This document shows, one piece after another, positions 46,120 through 54,734 of a DNA stretch of 64,000 nucleotides; the stretch's first letter is position 1; every line of letters starts with the position of its first letter. Position numbers and translations under genes: made by a program. The stretch is from Streptomyces sp. TLI_146 (GTDB lineage: Bacteria > Actinomycetota > Actinomycetes > Streptomycetales > Streptomycetaceae): NCBI RefSeq assembly GCF_002846415.1, contig NZ_PJMX01000001.1, positions 3,038,001 to 3,102,000 of the forward strand. Reading direction: 5' to 3'. The notes below the pieces were generated by a model. The model had not been told where the DNA came from. It did no database searches and saw only the letters and a list, made by a program, of their open reading frames with translations.

Positions 46120-46791
46120 TCACACCTCGTCGAGGCCCTGCTCTATCGCGTACCTCACCAGCTCCACGCGGTTGTGGAGCTGGAGCTTGCCCAGGGTGTT
46201 CTGGACGTGGTTCTGGACCGTGCGGTGGGAGATGACCAGGCGTTCGGCGATCTGCTTGTAGCTCAGGCCCTTGGCCACCAGGCGCAGCACCTCCGTCTCG
46301 CGGTCGGTGAGCTGCGGCGCCTTCGGCTCGTCGGCGGCGGCGGGCGCCGGGTCCGAGGCCAGCCGGCGGTACTCACCGAGGACGAGCCCGGCCAGGCCGG
46401 GGGTGAACACCGGGTCGCCGGCCGCCGTGCGGCGCACCGCGTCGGTGAGCTCCTCGGTGCTCGCCGACTTCAGCAGATAGCCGGTCGCGCCGGACTTCAC
46501 CGCCTCCAGGACGTCCGCGTGCTCGCCGGACGCGGACAGGACCAGGACCCGGAGCGCCGGGTTGGCGCCGACCAGCTCCTTGCAGACCTGGACGCCCGGC
46601 ATACCGGGCAGATTGAGGTCCAGGACCAGCACGTCGGGCGTGACCGCCTGGGCGCGGCGGACCGCCTGCGGGCCGTCCCCGGCCGTGGCCACCACGTCGA
46701 ACCCGGCGGCCGCCAGGTCGCGCGCCACCGCGTCGCGCCACATCGGGTGGTCGTCGACCACCATGACCTTCACCGTCTGCCGCTCACTCAT
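46120..46791 (-). CDS. NarL/FixJ-family response regulator
   Basis: 223 residues. Receiver domain VKVMVVDDHPMWRDAVARDL with phospho-acceptor Asp58 in VLVLDLNLPGMPG, and a C-terminal LuxR HTH LTDRETEVLRLVAKGLSYKQIAERLVISHRTVQNHVQNTLGKL. Its ATG overlaps the stop of the upstream histidine kinase gene by 4 bases, so the two form a cognate pair. Targets unknown. The pfkA gene follows on the same strand after 189 bases. Confidence 0.93.
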   Translation of the reverse strand: MSERQTVKVMVVDDHPMWRDAVARDLAAAGFDVVATAGDGPQAVRRAQAVTPDVLVLDLNLPGMPGVQVCKELVGANPALRVLVLSASGEHADVLEAVKSGATGYLLKSASTEELTDAVRRTAAGDPVFTPGLAGLVLGEYRRLASDPAPAAADEPKAPQLTDRETEVLRLVAKGLSYKQIAERLVISHRTVQNHVQNTLGKLQLHNRVELVRYAIEQGLDEV

Positions 46792-47996
46792 GCCTTCGCC
46801 TTCCCCCGTGGGACCTTCAGCTCTACTTCCGTCCCCTGGCCGGGCACCGAGATCAGCTCGGCGGTGCCGCCCAGGTCCCGCAGCCGGCCGCGGATCGAGA
46901 GGGCGACGCCCAGGCGCCCCTCCCCCTCGGCCTGCGCGAGCCGGCCCTCCGGAATACCGGGACCGTCGTCCCGTACCGTCACGATCACTTCGTCCCCCCA
47001 GTCCTCGACCAGGATCCAGGCCTGGGCGCTCTCCCCCGCGTGTCTGCGGACATTGTCCAACGCGGCACTGACAGCGGCCGCGAGCTCGCGTGCCGCGGGG
47101 GGTGCGAGCAGCACCGGAGCGCCCGGTTCCGCCAGCGAGACCCGGGATCCGGCGTGCGGGGCGAGCAGACCGCGCAGATCCACCTCGGCCCCGTCGGTCT
47201 CGCCCTCCGTGTCCTCGACCGTACGGACCAGCGCGCCCAGCGCCGGGTCCTCGGACGCGCGCGTGGTGGGCACCAGGCCGCTGGAGACCAGGGTCCGCAG
47301 GGCGACCTCCTGCTCGCCGGCCATCCGGCCGAGCTCGGCCGCCTCGCCGCCGAGCGCGGTGCCGCGCCGCTGCACCATCGCGAGGACCTGAAGGACGCTG
47401 TCGTGGATGTCCCGGGCCAGCCGCTCCCGCTCGCGGGTGGCCGCCTCGATCTCCAGGGCGCGGGCGAGGGTCGCCTCGCTCGCGCGGGCGACCTCCACCA
47501 CGTAACCGATGGCGACGGAGGCGACCCAGACGAGCAGCACGTTGTGGAGGGTGTCCCGGGTGGGGCTGCCGCGCTCGACCAGGTTGGCGGCGGCGACCAG
47601 CGAGGAGGCGAAGGCGGCCCAGCGCCAGCCGCCCTTGATCGCGAACGCGAGCACCGAGCCCGCCGTCCAGATGGTCGGCAGGGTCGGACTGTTCACCGAC
47701 TGCGCGTCGGCGTCGGCGAGCGGGGTGAGCAGGATGCCGGTGAGCGCGATCGCCAGGTCGACGCCGAGGAACCGCTTGGTGCAGCTCGCCGCGTTCGCCA
47801 CCCGGGGCAGCGTCGCCAGCGTCCACACCGCGAGCACCGACAGGAAGGCGACGCCCACCCAGGGGCGCTCGAACCCGCGGTACTCCGAGACGAAGACCAG
47901 CACCGCGTACACCATCGTGAGTACGCGGTACGCGGTGAGCGCGCGCCACAGCGGCAGCTCTACGGACATCCTGATGACGCGCTCGCGCTTCGCCAT
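46788..47996 (-). CDS. Sensor histidine kinase (NarL/MacS type)
   Basis: 402 residues. About five or six hydrophobic helices at 15-170 form the sensor/membrane region. HisKA_3 dimerisation domain with phospho-acceptor His198 in RERERLARDIHDSVLQVLAMVQRRG, and an HATPase domain with DNVRRHAGESAQAWILVEDW and VTVRDDGPGIPEGRL. The ATG 47996 is used; GTG 48005 is a possible longer start. Partner of the NarL-type regulator, with which it overlaps by 4 bases. Signal unknown. Confidence 0.92.
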   Translation of the reverse strand: MAKRERVIRMSVELPLWRALTAYRVLTMVYAVLVFVSEYRGFERPWVGVAFLSVLAVWTLATLPRVANAASCTKRFLGVDLAIALTGILLTPLADADAQSVNSPTLPTIWTAGSVLAFAIKGGWRWAAFASSLVAAANLVERGSPTRDTLHNVLLVWVASVAIGYVVEVARASEATLARALEIEAATRERERLARDIHDSVLQVLAMVQRRGTALGGEAAELGRMAGEQEVALRTLVSSGLVPTTRASEDPALGALVRTVEDTEGETDGAEVDLRGLLAPHAGSRVSLAEPGAPVLLAPPAARELAAAVSAALDNVRRHAGESAQAWILVEDWGDEVIVTVRDDGPGIPEGRLAQAEGEGRLGVALSIRGRLRDLGGTAELISVPGQGTEVELKVPRGKAKA

Positions 47997-48021
47997 GTTC
48001 CCCACCCCCGGCCGGACGCTG

Positions 48022-48801
48022 CTAGTCGCCGGGCCGTTCCGCGTGCTTGGCCTGCTCGGCCTCGCGAGCCTTCTCGGCCTTCTCGGCCGCCTTCTCCTCG
48101 TCGGCCTTCCGCTTGGCCTCGTCCGCGATCTGGCGCTTGGCCGCGGTCGCGTAGATGTCCACGTACTCCTGGCCGGAGAGCTTCATGATCTCGTACATGA
48201 CCTCGTCGGTCACCGAGCGCAGGATGAAGCGGTCGCCCTCCATGCCGTGGTAGCGGCTGAAGTCGAGCGGCTTGCCGATGCGGATGCCCGGGCGCATCAG
48301 CTTGGGCATGACCTTGCCGGGCGGCTGGATCTTCTCGGTGTCGATCATCGCGACCGGGATCACCGGCGCGCCGGTGGCGAGCGCCACGCGCGCGAGGCCG
48401 CCGGGCTTGCCCCGGTAGAGGCGGCCGTCGGGCGAGCGGGTGCCCTCCGGATAGATCCCGAACAGCTCCCCGCGCTCCAGGACCTCGATGCCGCTCTTGA
48501 TGGCCGCCTCGCCCGCGCCGCGCGCGCCCGAGCGGTCCACCGGGAGCTGGCCGACGCCCTTGAAGAAGGCGGCGGTGAGCTTGCCCTTCACACCGGGCGA
48601 GGTGAAGTACTCCGCCTTGGCGATGAACGTCACCTTGCGGTCCAGGACCGCCGGCAGGAAGAACGAGTCCGAGAAGGAGAGGTGGTTGCTGGCGAGGATC
48701 GCCGGCCCCTCGGCGGGAATGTTTTCGAGGCCCTCCACCCAGGGCCTGAAGGCAAGCTTCAGCGACCCGCCGATGGAGAACTTCATTGCGCCGTAGATCA
48801 A
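48022..48801 (-). CDS. 1-acyl-sn-glycerol-3-phosphate acyltransferase (PlsC family)
   Basis: 259 residues. HX4D motif His40-Asp45 (NHLSFSD), the glycerophosphate-binding EGTR at 119-122 (YPEGTRSPDG), and a hydrophobic N-terminal segment for membrane attachment. The C-terminal tail is Lys/Glu/Ala-rich and probably disordered. The gene starts at TTG 48801, because GGAAGG precedes it; ATG 48786 lacks a site. Catalyses lysophosphatidate acylation or a related lipid step. Spaced 25 bases upstream of the sensor kinase. Confidence 0.9.
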   Translation of the reverse strand: MIYGAMKFSIGGSLKLAFRPWVEGLENIPAEGPAILASNHLSFSDSFFLPAVLDRKVTFIAKAEYFTSPGVKGKLTAAFFKGVGQLPVDRSGARGAGEAAIKSGIEVLERGELFGIYPEGTRSPDGRLYRGKPGGLARVALATGAPVIPVAMIDTEKIQPPGKVMPKLMRPGIRIGKPLDFSRYHGMEGDRFILRSVTDEVMYEIMKLSGQEYVDIYATAAKRQIADEAKRKADEEKAAEKAEKAREAEQAKHAERPGD

Positions 48802-48819
48802 CTCGGATGCCTTCCCTAT

Positions 48820-48834
48820 GTCTGTCGAACAGAC
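48820..48834. promoter_or_regulatory. Inverted repeat GTCTGT-CGA-ACAGAC before plsC
   Basis: A perfect 6+6 dyad with a 3-base spacer, 19 bases before the TTG of the acyltransferase gene, probably overlapping its promoter. TetR-type operator form. Confidence 0.5.
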
Positions 48835-48955
48835 CTTAACCCGTGTGGGGCCCGCCCTCCCGCGCGCGGGCCGGTGACGGCTCTGGTCGGTGTCAGTCCG
48901 GTCGCGTACCGTGAAGTACGACTCCCCGCCCCCTGCTCATGAACAGGAGATCCCG

Positions 48956-49735
48956 GTGCCCGTCCTCCCTGGAGCCGAGCCGTTCCGCCACGAGGGCGGA
49001 GAGGTCGGCGTCCTCCTCTGCCACGGCTTCACCGGTTCCCCGCAGTCGCTGCGCCCGTGGGCCGACTTCCTGGCCGAGCGCGGTCTGACGGTCGAGCTGC
49101 CGCTGCTGCCCGGACACGGCACGCGCTGGCAGGACATGCAGCTCACCGGCTGGCAGGACTGGTACGCGGAAGTGGACCGGGCACTGGGCGAGCTGCTCCA
49201 GCGCTGCAGCCAGGTCTTCGTCTTCGGGCTCTCCATGGGCGGCGCGCTGGCGCTGCGCCTCGCGGCCCGGCACGGGGACGCGGTCAGCGGCGTCGTGGTC
49301 GTCAACCCCGGCAACAAGGTGCACGGCGTGGCGGCGCACGCGCTGCCGGTCGTACGGCACTTCGTGCGCTCCACCAAGGGGATCGCCAGCGACATCGCCA
49401 AGGAGGGCTCGGCGGAGGTGGGGTACGACAGGGTGCCGCTGCACGCGGCGCACTCGCTGCGCCGGTTCTTCCAGCAGGTCGACCGCGAGCTGCCGCAGGT
49501 CACCCAGCCGATGCTGCTGCTGCACAGCCCGCAGGACCATGTGGTGCCGCCGGCCGACTCGGCGCGGATCCTGGGCCGGGTCTCCTCCACGGACGTCACC
49601 GAGATCCTGCTGGAACAGAGCTACCACGTGGCGACGTTGGACCACGATGCGGAGCGGATCTTCGAGGAGAGTTACGCGTTCATCGGCCGCCTCGCTCCGA
49701 GTGTCGGGAAGAAGGGGAGCACGACCGGTGGCTGA
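48956..49735 (+). CDS. Alpha/beta-hydrolase, carboxylesterase / monoacylglycerol-lipase type
   Basis: 259 residues. Nucleophile Ser93 in FGLSMGGAL, Asp194 in SPQDHVVPP and His224 in SYHVATLD; the oxyanion region is LLCHGFTGSP. Resembles the Est30/carboxylesterase group. GTG 48956 is chosen for the AGGAGAT site 6 bases upstream. The next gene's GTG overlaps its last 8 bases. Adjacent, and divergent from the PlsC acyltransferase gene; a lipid link is inferred from context only. Confidence 0.9.
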   Translation: MPVLPGAEPFRHEGGEVGVLLCHGFTGSPQSLRPWADFLAERGLTVELPLLPGHGTRWQDMQLTGWQDWYAEVDRALGELLQRCSQVFVFGLSMGGALALRLAARHGDAVSGVVVVNPGNKVHGVAAHALPVVRHFVRSTKGIASDIAKEGSAEVGYDRVPLHAAHSLRRFFQQVDRELPQVTQPMLLLHSPQDHVVPPADSARILGRVSSTDVTEILLEQSYHVATLDHDAERIFEESYAFIGRLAPSVGKKGSTTGG

Positions 49736-50282
49736 GCACGACGCGGACCGCGAGCCGCAGCCGATCGACGAGGACGCCGCATGGGCGGCGATCGTGGCGG
49801 GGTACGGCGACGAGCCGTCCGACCCGCCCGGGGCCAAGCCGTTCAAGTCGGTGGAGGACCTGGCACTGCTGGAGGGCGACCGCAACGACACGCCGCCGCC
49901 GAAAGCGCCCGCGGCCCCCGAGCCGCCCGAGCCGAAGCCGCTGGGCAGCTCGGTGGTCTTCGCGCCCGGCGTGGGCGGGCCGCGCGACTTCAGCGTGGCG
50001 GAGCCGTCGGACTCCGACCTGGACGACGTGGACGAGGGCCACTTCATCCCGCCGGAGCCGCCGCCGCTGCCGGAGACCGACGTCACGGCCAAGTTCGCGT
50101 GGCTGGCGGTGATCGGCGGCCCGCTGCTGATGCTGCTGGCGGCGGTGCTCCAGTGGGAGTTCACGTGGTGGCTCACCACGCTGGGAGTGGGCGGCTTCAT
50201 CGGCGGCTTCGCGACGTTGGTGGCGCGGATGAGCCAGGACGACGAGGACGAGGACGACCCGGGCCGGGGCGCGGTGGTGTGA
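49728..50282 (+). CDS. Hypothetical Pro/Asp-rich protein with two C-terminal helices
   Basis: 184 residues, unknown family. The first 115 residues are acidic and Pro-rich with no fold evident, followed by two transmembrane helices at about 125-165 (WLAVIGGPLLMLLAAVLQWEF and TTLGVGGFIGGFATLVARM) and an acidic end. The GTG start sits after AAGGGGAGC and overlaps the hydrolase end by 8 bases, so the two are coupled. Function not inferable. Confidence 0.78.
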   Translation: MAEHDADREPQPIDEDAAWAAIVAGYGDEPSDPPGAKPFKSVEDLALLEGDRNDTPPPKAPAAPEPPEPKPLGSSVVFAPGVGGPRDFSVAEPSDSDLDDVDEGHFIPPEPPPLPETDVTAKFAWLAVIGGPLLMLLAAVLQWEFTWWLTTLGVGGFIGGFATLVARMSQDDEDEDDPGRGAVV

Positions 50283-50293
50283 TTTTGGCCCGG

Positions 50294-50471
50294 AGTTCGT
50301 CTGCGGCTGAGTGGTGGGCTGGTCGCGCAGTTCCCCGCGCCCCTGGATGGTTCGGGGCACGCTGTCGTCTGCGGACCGTGGGTGGCTGAGCGCGCAGTTC
50401 CCCGCACCCCTAGGCAGTTAGGGGCGCGGGGAACTGCGCGAGCAACCCGGCACGGTCCGCAGACAAAAGCG
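50294..50471. repeat. Dispersed palindromic element, locus C (three arms)
   Basis: Core copies at 50325-50344 (plus), 50392-50411 (plus, one mismatch) and 50420-50439 (reverse complement). Outer GTCTGCGG... / ...CCGCAGAC pairs are present. It fills the gap between the convergent hypothetical and EEP-nuclease genes. Confidence 0.88.
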
Positions 50472-50576
50472 GGGTCGGGGCGAAGCCTCACTTGCCCGCC
50501 CTCCCCAGCCGGGGTAAGGGGGCCGCAGGCCCCGCCCGGGGCCCCGAGGCCCAGCCACCCCCCACCCCCGGAGGGT

Positions 50577-51347
50577 TCAGGGAAGGGGCGGGGTGGGGGA
50601 ATCCACCGGCACCCGCACCGCCGCCAGCACCGGCAGATGATCCGTAGCCGCCACAAGATCCCCCTCCGACACCCCCGCCAGCCCCACGGGAACCCCGCAC
50701 CCCAGCACCTCCACCCCCTCCGTGGCAAAGACCGCGTCGATCCGCTGATGCGGGTCCAGGGGAGTCGAGGTGTGCTCCCCGCCCCAGGGACGGACCGCCC
50801 AGCAGTCCTGAAGGGCCCCCGCCAACCGGCGGAACGCACGCCCGTCGGGCCGGTCGTTGAGATCGCCACCCGCCACCGCGTAAGGCACCGACAGCGCCCC
50901 AAGGTGATCGAGCAGCAGCCCCGCCTGCGCCTCGCGCTCGTCCGCCTGGAGGCTGAGGTGGCAGCTGAGGACGCCCAGGCGCGCGCCCCCGATCCGTACC
51001 ACCGCCGAGGCGAACCCGCGCCGGTGCAGGCCGGGTGTGAGCGGGAGCAGGACGTCCTCCGTGCGCTCCACCGACGCCCTCAGCGAGCACAGCAGCAGCG
51101 GCCCCGCCGCCGTCGCGCCGCCGCTCAGGACCACGAGGTCGCACGCCGCCGCGAGCCGCGCCGCGGCCTTGCGCCAGCGGAAGAAGCGCGGGGCCTCCTG
51201 GATCAGCACCAGGTCCGGGTCGCAGGCGCGGATCACCCGGGCCAGCGCCGCGGTGTCGTCGCGCATCGAGCGGATGTTGTAGCTGAGGACGCGGATCACG
51301 GCCGAGCCGTTCTCCGTACGGGACGCGGGAAGATCCGTGAGCGGCAT
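50577..51347 (-). CDS. Endonuclease/exonuclease/phosphatase (EEP) fold protein
   Basis: 256 residues. EEP landmarks: VLSYNIRSM (Asn), PDLVLIQEAP (Glu), GGDLNDRPDG (Asp/Asn), and ATDHLPVLA near the C-terminus (Asp/His). It is a metal-dependent phosphodiesterase; substrate (nucleic acid, lipid or sugar phosphate) unknown. ATG 51347 is preceded by TATGTT with 7 bases to the ATG, consistent with a leaderless mRNA; a longer ORF reaches 51425 but lacks motifs. Confidence 0.83.
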   Translation of the reverse strand: MPLTDLPASRTENGSAVIRVLSYNIRSMRDDTAALARVIRACDPDLVLIQEAPRFFRWRKAAARLAAACDLVVLSGGATAAGPLLLCSLRASVERTEDVLLPLTPGLHRRGFASAVVRIGGARLGVLSCHLSLQADEREAQAGLLLDHLGALSVPYAVAGGDLNDRPDGRAFRRLAGALQDCWAVRPWGGEHTSTPLDPHQRIDAVFATEGVEVLGCGVPVGLAGVSEGDLVAATDHLPVLAAVRVPVDSPTPPLP

Positions 51348-51365
51348 GGGGCACAACATAGAGCA

Positions 51366-51400
51366 GCGCCCGCCGCGTCCGTGAGGGACGCGACGGGCGC
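51366..51400 (-). terminator. Terminator after glucokinase
   Basis: 15-base arms (51366-51380 and 51386-51400) with one G-U pair and a GTGAG loop, 26 bases downstream of the glkA stop on the minus strand. Confidence 0.8.
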
Positions 51401-51425
51401 TCAACTGCCGTGCGCGGCCGGGCAC

Positions 51426-52367
51426 TCAGCCCTGGCGCGCCAGATCCGCCGCGCCCACCAGACCCGCCTTGTTGCCGAGCTGCGCCGCCAGCACCTGCGC
51501 GTGCGGCCGCCACTGGCCGCCGATCAGCCAGCGCCGGAACGACTTGCGGATCGGGTCGAGGACCAGCTCGCCCTCGTCCGAGACGCCGCCGCCGACGATG
51601 AACGCCGAGGGGTCGAAGAGCGAGGCCAGGTCGGCCAGGCCCGCGCCCGCCCAGCGGGCCAGCTCGCGGAAGGAGTCCACCGCGACCGGGTCGCCCTGCC
51701 GGGCGGCGGCGCTGATGTGCTTGCCCTCGATGCCCTCGATCGTGCCGTCGCCGAGGGCGAGCAGGATCTCGGCGTTCTCGGGGGTCGCGTTGGCGCGCTG
51801 GCGGGCGTACCGCACGAGCGCGCGCCCCGAGGCGTACTGCTCCCAGCAGCCCTGGCTGCCGCAGCCGCACAGCAGCCCGTCGGGCACCACGCGGATGTGG
51901 CCGAACTCGGCGGCCACGCCGAAGCGGCCGCGGCGCAGCTTGTTGCCGATGATGATGCCGCCGCCCAGGCCCGTGCCGAGCGTGATGCAGATGACGTCCT
52001 CGTGGCCCTGACCCGCGCCGAACTTGTACTCGCCCCAGGCCGCCGCGTTCGCGTCGTTCTCGACGACGACCGGCAGTCCGACCCGCTGCTCGACCTTGTC
52101 CTTCAGCGGCTCGTGGCGCCAGTGGATGTTGGGTGCGAAGAGCACGGTGGCGCGCTTGTCGTCGACGTATCCGGCGGCGCCGATGCCGACGGCCTCGATC
52201 TGGTGACCCTGGCCGGCCCCTTCGACCGCGGCGCAGATCGCGTCCACGATGGCGTCAGCGGTCGGCGGCGTGGGCACGGTGTGCGTCTCGAGGATGTGGC
52301 CCTCCTCGTCGACCACTCCCGCCGCGATCTTGGTGCCGCCGATGTCGACGCCGATGGTGAGTCCCAT
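51426..52367 (-). CDS. glkA: ROK-family glucokinase
   Basis: 313 residues, the form of Streptomyces GlkA, which phosphorylates glucose and mediates carbon catabolite repression. It has the ATP loop VDIGGTKIAAGVV, VVVENDANAAAWGE with catalytic Asp105, GTGLGGGIIIGN, and the ROK zinc motif: His157, C167, C169 and C174 in CGCGSQGC. ATG 52367 follows TGAGGGA. A longer frame to 52406 lacks homology. DUF5304 is upstream on the same strand. Confidence 0.95.
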   Translation of the reverse strand: MGLTIGVDIGGTKIAAGVVDEEGHILETHTVPTPPTADAIVDAICAAVEGAGQGHQIEAVGIGAAGYVDDKRATVLFAPNIHWRHEPLKDKVEQRVGLPVVVENDANAAAWGEYKFGAGQGHEDVICITLGTGLGGGIIIGNKLRRGRFGVAAEFGHIRVVPDGLLCGCGSQGCWEQYASGRALVRYARQRANATPENAEILLALGDGTIEGIEGKHISAAARQGDPVAVDSFRELARWAGAGLADLASLFDPSAFIVGGGVSDEGELVLDPIRKSFRRWLIGGQWRPHAQVLAAQLGNKAGLVGAADLARQG

Positions 52368-52433
52368 TAAGTCCCTCAGTTTTCGGTCGAGCCCCGCTAA
52401 GGCCAACCGTACCCGAGGGCGGGCACCCGTCAG

Positions 52434-52922
52434 TCAGTCCAGGTCGATGTGCTCGGTCGGCCCCGCGCCCGCCCCGCCGTCGCCCTTCTTCGGCCCGCCG
52501 GAAGGACCGCCCGACGACCCACCCGAGGACCCGCCCCGGGCCGTACCGGAAGGCTCGCCGGACGCCCAGCGGCGCTCATGGCCCTCGACCGCCGAGCGGT
52601 AGGCCGCCAGCAGCTCGCCGCCCGCCGCCGCGAGGTGGTCGAAGACCTGCGGGTTGCGCTCGATGACCGGCTCGACCACGGCCTTCGCCTGGCCGATCAG
52701 CTGCTGCACGGCGCTCTGCGCGGCCATGCCGGGCAGCGAGGACTGGAAGGAGGCGACCTTGTCGGCGACGGCGTCGACCAGCTTGCGCAGCTCCTCGGCG
52801 GCCGAGCCGGGCGGCGGGCCGTAGGCGGCGCGGCGGCGGGCCTTCTCCGCTGCGAGGTCCTCGGCGCACGCGTCGGCCCAGGCATCCGCGTCGGGGGCGG
52901 GACGCTCGGTGGCTTCGCTCAT
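52434..52922 (-). CDS. DUF5304 family protein
   Basis: 162 residues. N-terminal acidic/Ala-rich helix (ADACAEDLAAEKARRRA), a helical core (ELRKLVDAVADKVASFQSSLPGMAAQSAVQQLIGQAKAVVEPVIERNPQVFDHLAAAGGELLAAYRSAV) and a Gly/Ser-rich tail. No function known; family restricted to actinobacteria. The spacing to glucokinase suggests they may be cotranscribed. Confidence 0.78.
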   Translation of the reverse strand: MSEATERPAPDADAWADACAEDLAAEKARRRAAYGPPPGSAAEELRKLVDAVADKVASFQSSLPGMAAQSAVQQLIGQAKAVVEPVIERNPQVFDHLAAAGGELLAAYRSAVEGHERRWASGEPSGTARGGSSGGSSGGPSGGPKKGDGGAGAGPTEHIDLD

Positions 52923-52988
52923 GGCGGACTCCAGCTACTGAAGAGAAGGGTCTGTTCTCTCGACGTTACCCGAATGGGGGTACGGCGT

Positions 52989-54170
52989 TCAGCGCGTCCG
53001 GGGCCACAGATCCGGGTCCGGGGTGAACCGGATCCGCAGGACGCCGTCGGTGAGCCCGGCGCCGGAGACCGTGCAGCGGCGCAGCGCCGAGGGCAGGGTG
53101 GCGATCTTGCGGAACGGGCCGGCGGTGAGCAGGAGTTCGTCGCCGCGCCGCACCAGACCGAGCTGGTCGCGGGTGGCCCCGGGCAGCGGCAGGTGCCACA
53201 CCAGGACGCCGTCGTCGGCCAGCCGGTCCTCGACGTGCCAGGGCTCGGGGCGCGGGGAGGCGCCGCCCTCGGACCACAGGCCGACCTCGCCGGTCGGGCC
53301 GTCGATCAGCTCGTCCAGCTCCTCGGCGCCCCGAGGGTCGCGGCCCAGGTGCGGGACCTCGTGCAGCGCTGCGGCGCCGAACTCCTCGGCCAGCTCCTTG
53401 AGCACGGACTGCTGCTGCCCGGAGAGAGCGGCCAGGAAGGGGTCCGCCGAGCCGGTGGGCAGTACGCGGTTGGCGATCACCGCGTCGGGCGCCGCCCCGT
53501 GCAGGGCCAGGCCCAGGCGGGCGGTGCGCAGGGCGGCCGCGGCGGTCGGGGTGGGCTCGGCGACCAGCCGTACGGTCGTCGACGGGTCCGCCACCACGGC
53601 CTCGACGGCGGCGAGTTCCGCGTCCCAGCGGGCGGCCGTCTCGTACAGCCACTGCGCGGGCATCGGGACTCCGGCGAGCTGGGCGAGGACCGGGCGCAGC
53701 GAGCGGGCGGCCTGCCGCTCGGGCGGCAGCAGCCGGCGCAGATAGCGGCGCAGCTGCCCGGGCAGGGCGAGGGCGGCGACGCTCTGGTGGACCGGCGGCA
53801 TGTCGACGACGACGAGGTCGTGGTCGCCCGCCGCCGTCTCGCGCAGGGCCTTGAGCAGGGCCAGCTGCTCGGCGCCGGGCAGCTCGGTCAGCTCCTCGCC
53901 GTCGAGGCGGCCGGCGCCCAGGAGCTCCAGGACGGCACCGGCCCGGTCCTGGAGGGCGAGCAGTTCGGTGCGGAAGTCGGCGCCGGAGTCGATGCGTACG
54001 ACGTCCAGGCCCGCCACCTCCTCGCCGCCGAGCAGCGGGGTGAGCGGGTCGTCACGGTCGGCGCTCAGGAGCAGGGCGCGCTCCCCGCGCCGGGCCGCCG
54101 CGAGGGCGGTCGCGGCGGCGACGGTGGTGCGGCCCGCGCCGCCGGGACCGGTGACGAGGACCGTACGCAC
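52989..54170 (-). CDS. ArsA-like ATPase with Arg in the P-loop
   Basis: 393 residues. SIMIBI-class deviant Walker A GPGGAGRTTVAAATALAAAR, where Arg replaces the Lys of GKxGVGKT-type loops, VVVDMPPVHQS as switch II/Walker B, and an ArsA/Get3-like C-terminal region. There is no neighbouring arsenic gene, so arsenite export is unlikely; a chaperone role is possible. The GTG start lies one base after the SRPBCC gene stop, so the two are coupled. Confidence 0.82.
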   Translation of the reverse strand: MRTVLVTGPGGAGRTTVAAATALAAARRGERALLLSADRDDPLTPLLGGEEVAGLDVVRIDSGADFRTELLALQDRAGAVLELLGAGRLDGEELTELPGAEQLALLKALRETAAGDHDLVVVDMPPVHQSVAALALPGQLRRYLRRLLPPERQAARSLRPVLAQLAGVPMPAQWLYETAARWDAELAAVEAVVADPSTTVRLVAEPTPTAAAALRTARLGLALHGAAPDAVIANRVLPTGSADPFLAALSGQQQSVLKELAEEFGAAALHEVPHLGRDPRGAEELDELIDGPTGEVGLWSEGGASPRPEPWHVEDRLADDGVLVWHLPLPGATRDQLGLVRRGDELLLTAGPFRKIATLPSALRRCTVSGAGLTDGVLRIRFTPDPDLWPRTR

Positions 54171-54171
54171 G

Positions 54172-54645
54172 TCAGGCCTTCTCGGCCCCGTCGGCGGTAC
54201 CGGCCGCCGCGCCGCTCTCGACGCGCTTCTTCAGGCCCGCGAGCGCGCGGTCGATGATGACCTTCTCGGCCTTGCGCTTGATCATGCCGAGCATGGGGAT
54301 CTTGACGTCGACGGTCAGCTGGTAGGTGACCTCGGTATGGCCGCCGGGGGCGGCGGCGAGGGCGTACGAGCCGTCGAGGGCGCGCAGCATCTGGGACTTG
54401 ACCAGGCTCCAGCTCACCTTGTGGGGGCCGTCCCAGGTGTACTTGAGGGTGTGGTCGTCCTTGATGGCGCCCGCGTCGAGCACCAGCCGGACCTGCTCGG
54501 CCCGGCCCTCGGCGTCCTGGGACAGCACCTCGGCCTGCTTCACCTCGCCGGTCCACTCCGGGTAGCGGGCGAAGTCGGCGATCACCCCCATCACCTCGGC
54601 CGGTGCCGCCTCGATGGTGATAGACGAGCTGGTGTGTTCCGCCAT
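54172..54645 (-). CDS. SRPBCC (polyketide cyclase/COQ10-like) protein
   Basis: 157 residues of the START/SRPBCC fold: SSSITIEAAPAEVMGVIADFARYPEWTGEVKQAEVL then LVKSQMLRALDGSYALA. Binds a hydrophobic ligand. No polyketide gene lies here. A GGAGGAG site precedes the ATG; it runs directly into the ArsA-like gene, which is coupled to it. Confidence 0.88.
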   Translation of the reverse strand: MAEHTSSSITIEAAPAEVMGVIADFARYPEWTGEVKQAEVLSQDAEGRAEQVRLVLDAGAIKDDHTLKYTWDGPHKVSWSLVKSQMLRALDGSYALAAAPGGHTEVTYQLTVDVKIPMLGMIKRKAEKVIIDRALAGLKKRVESGAAAGTADGAEKA

Positions 54646-54734
54646 CGTCGTGGCTCCTCCAGTGCGCGGGCCGGTGTGGGGTGACAGAAGTGCAGGCTAT
54701 CGCGTGCCGCCGGGGCCTTTGCCCGGAGCCCGGA

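Noticed and set aside
52368..52406. Longer start for glucokinase
   Set aside because: ATG 52367 has TGAGGGA upstream and starts with the canonical MGLTIGVDIGGTK.
52989..54170. Arsenical pump ATPase
   Set aside because: No arsB, arsR or arsC neighbours and the P-loop is altered; a generic ArsA/Get3-like call is safer.
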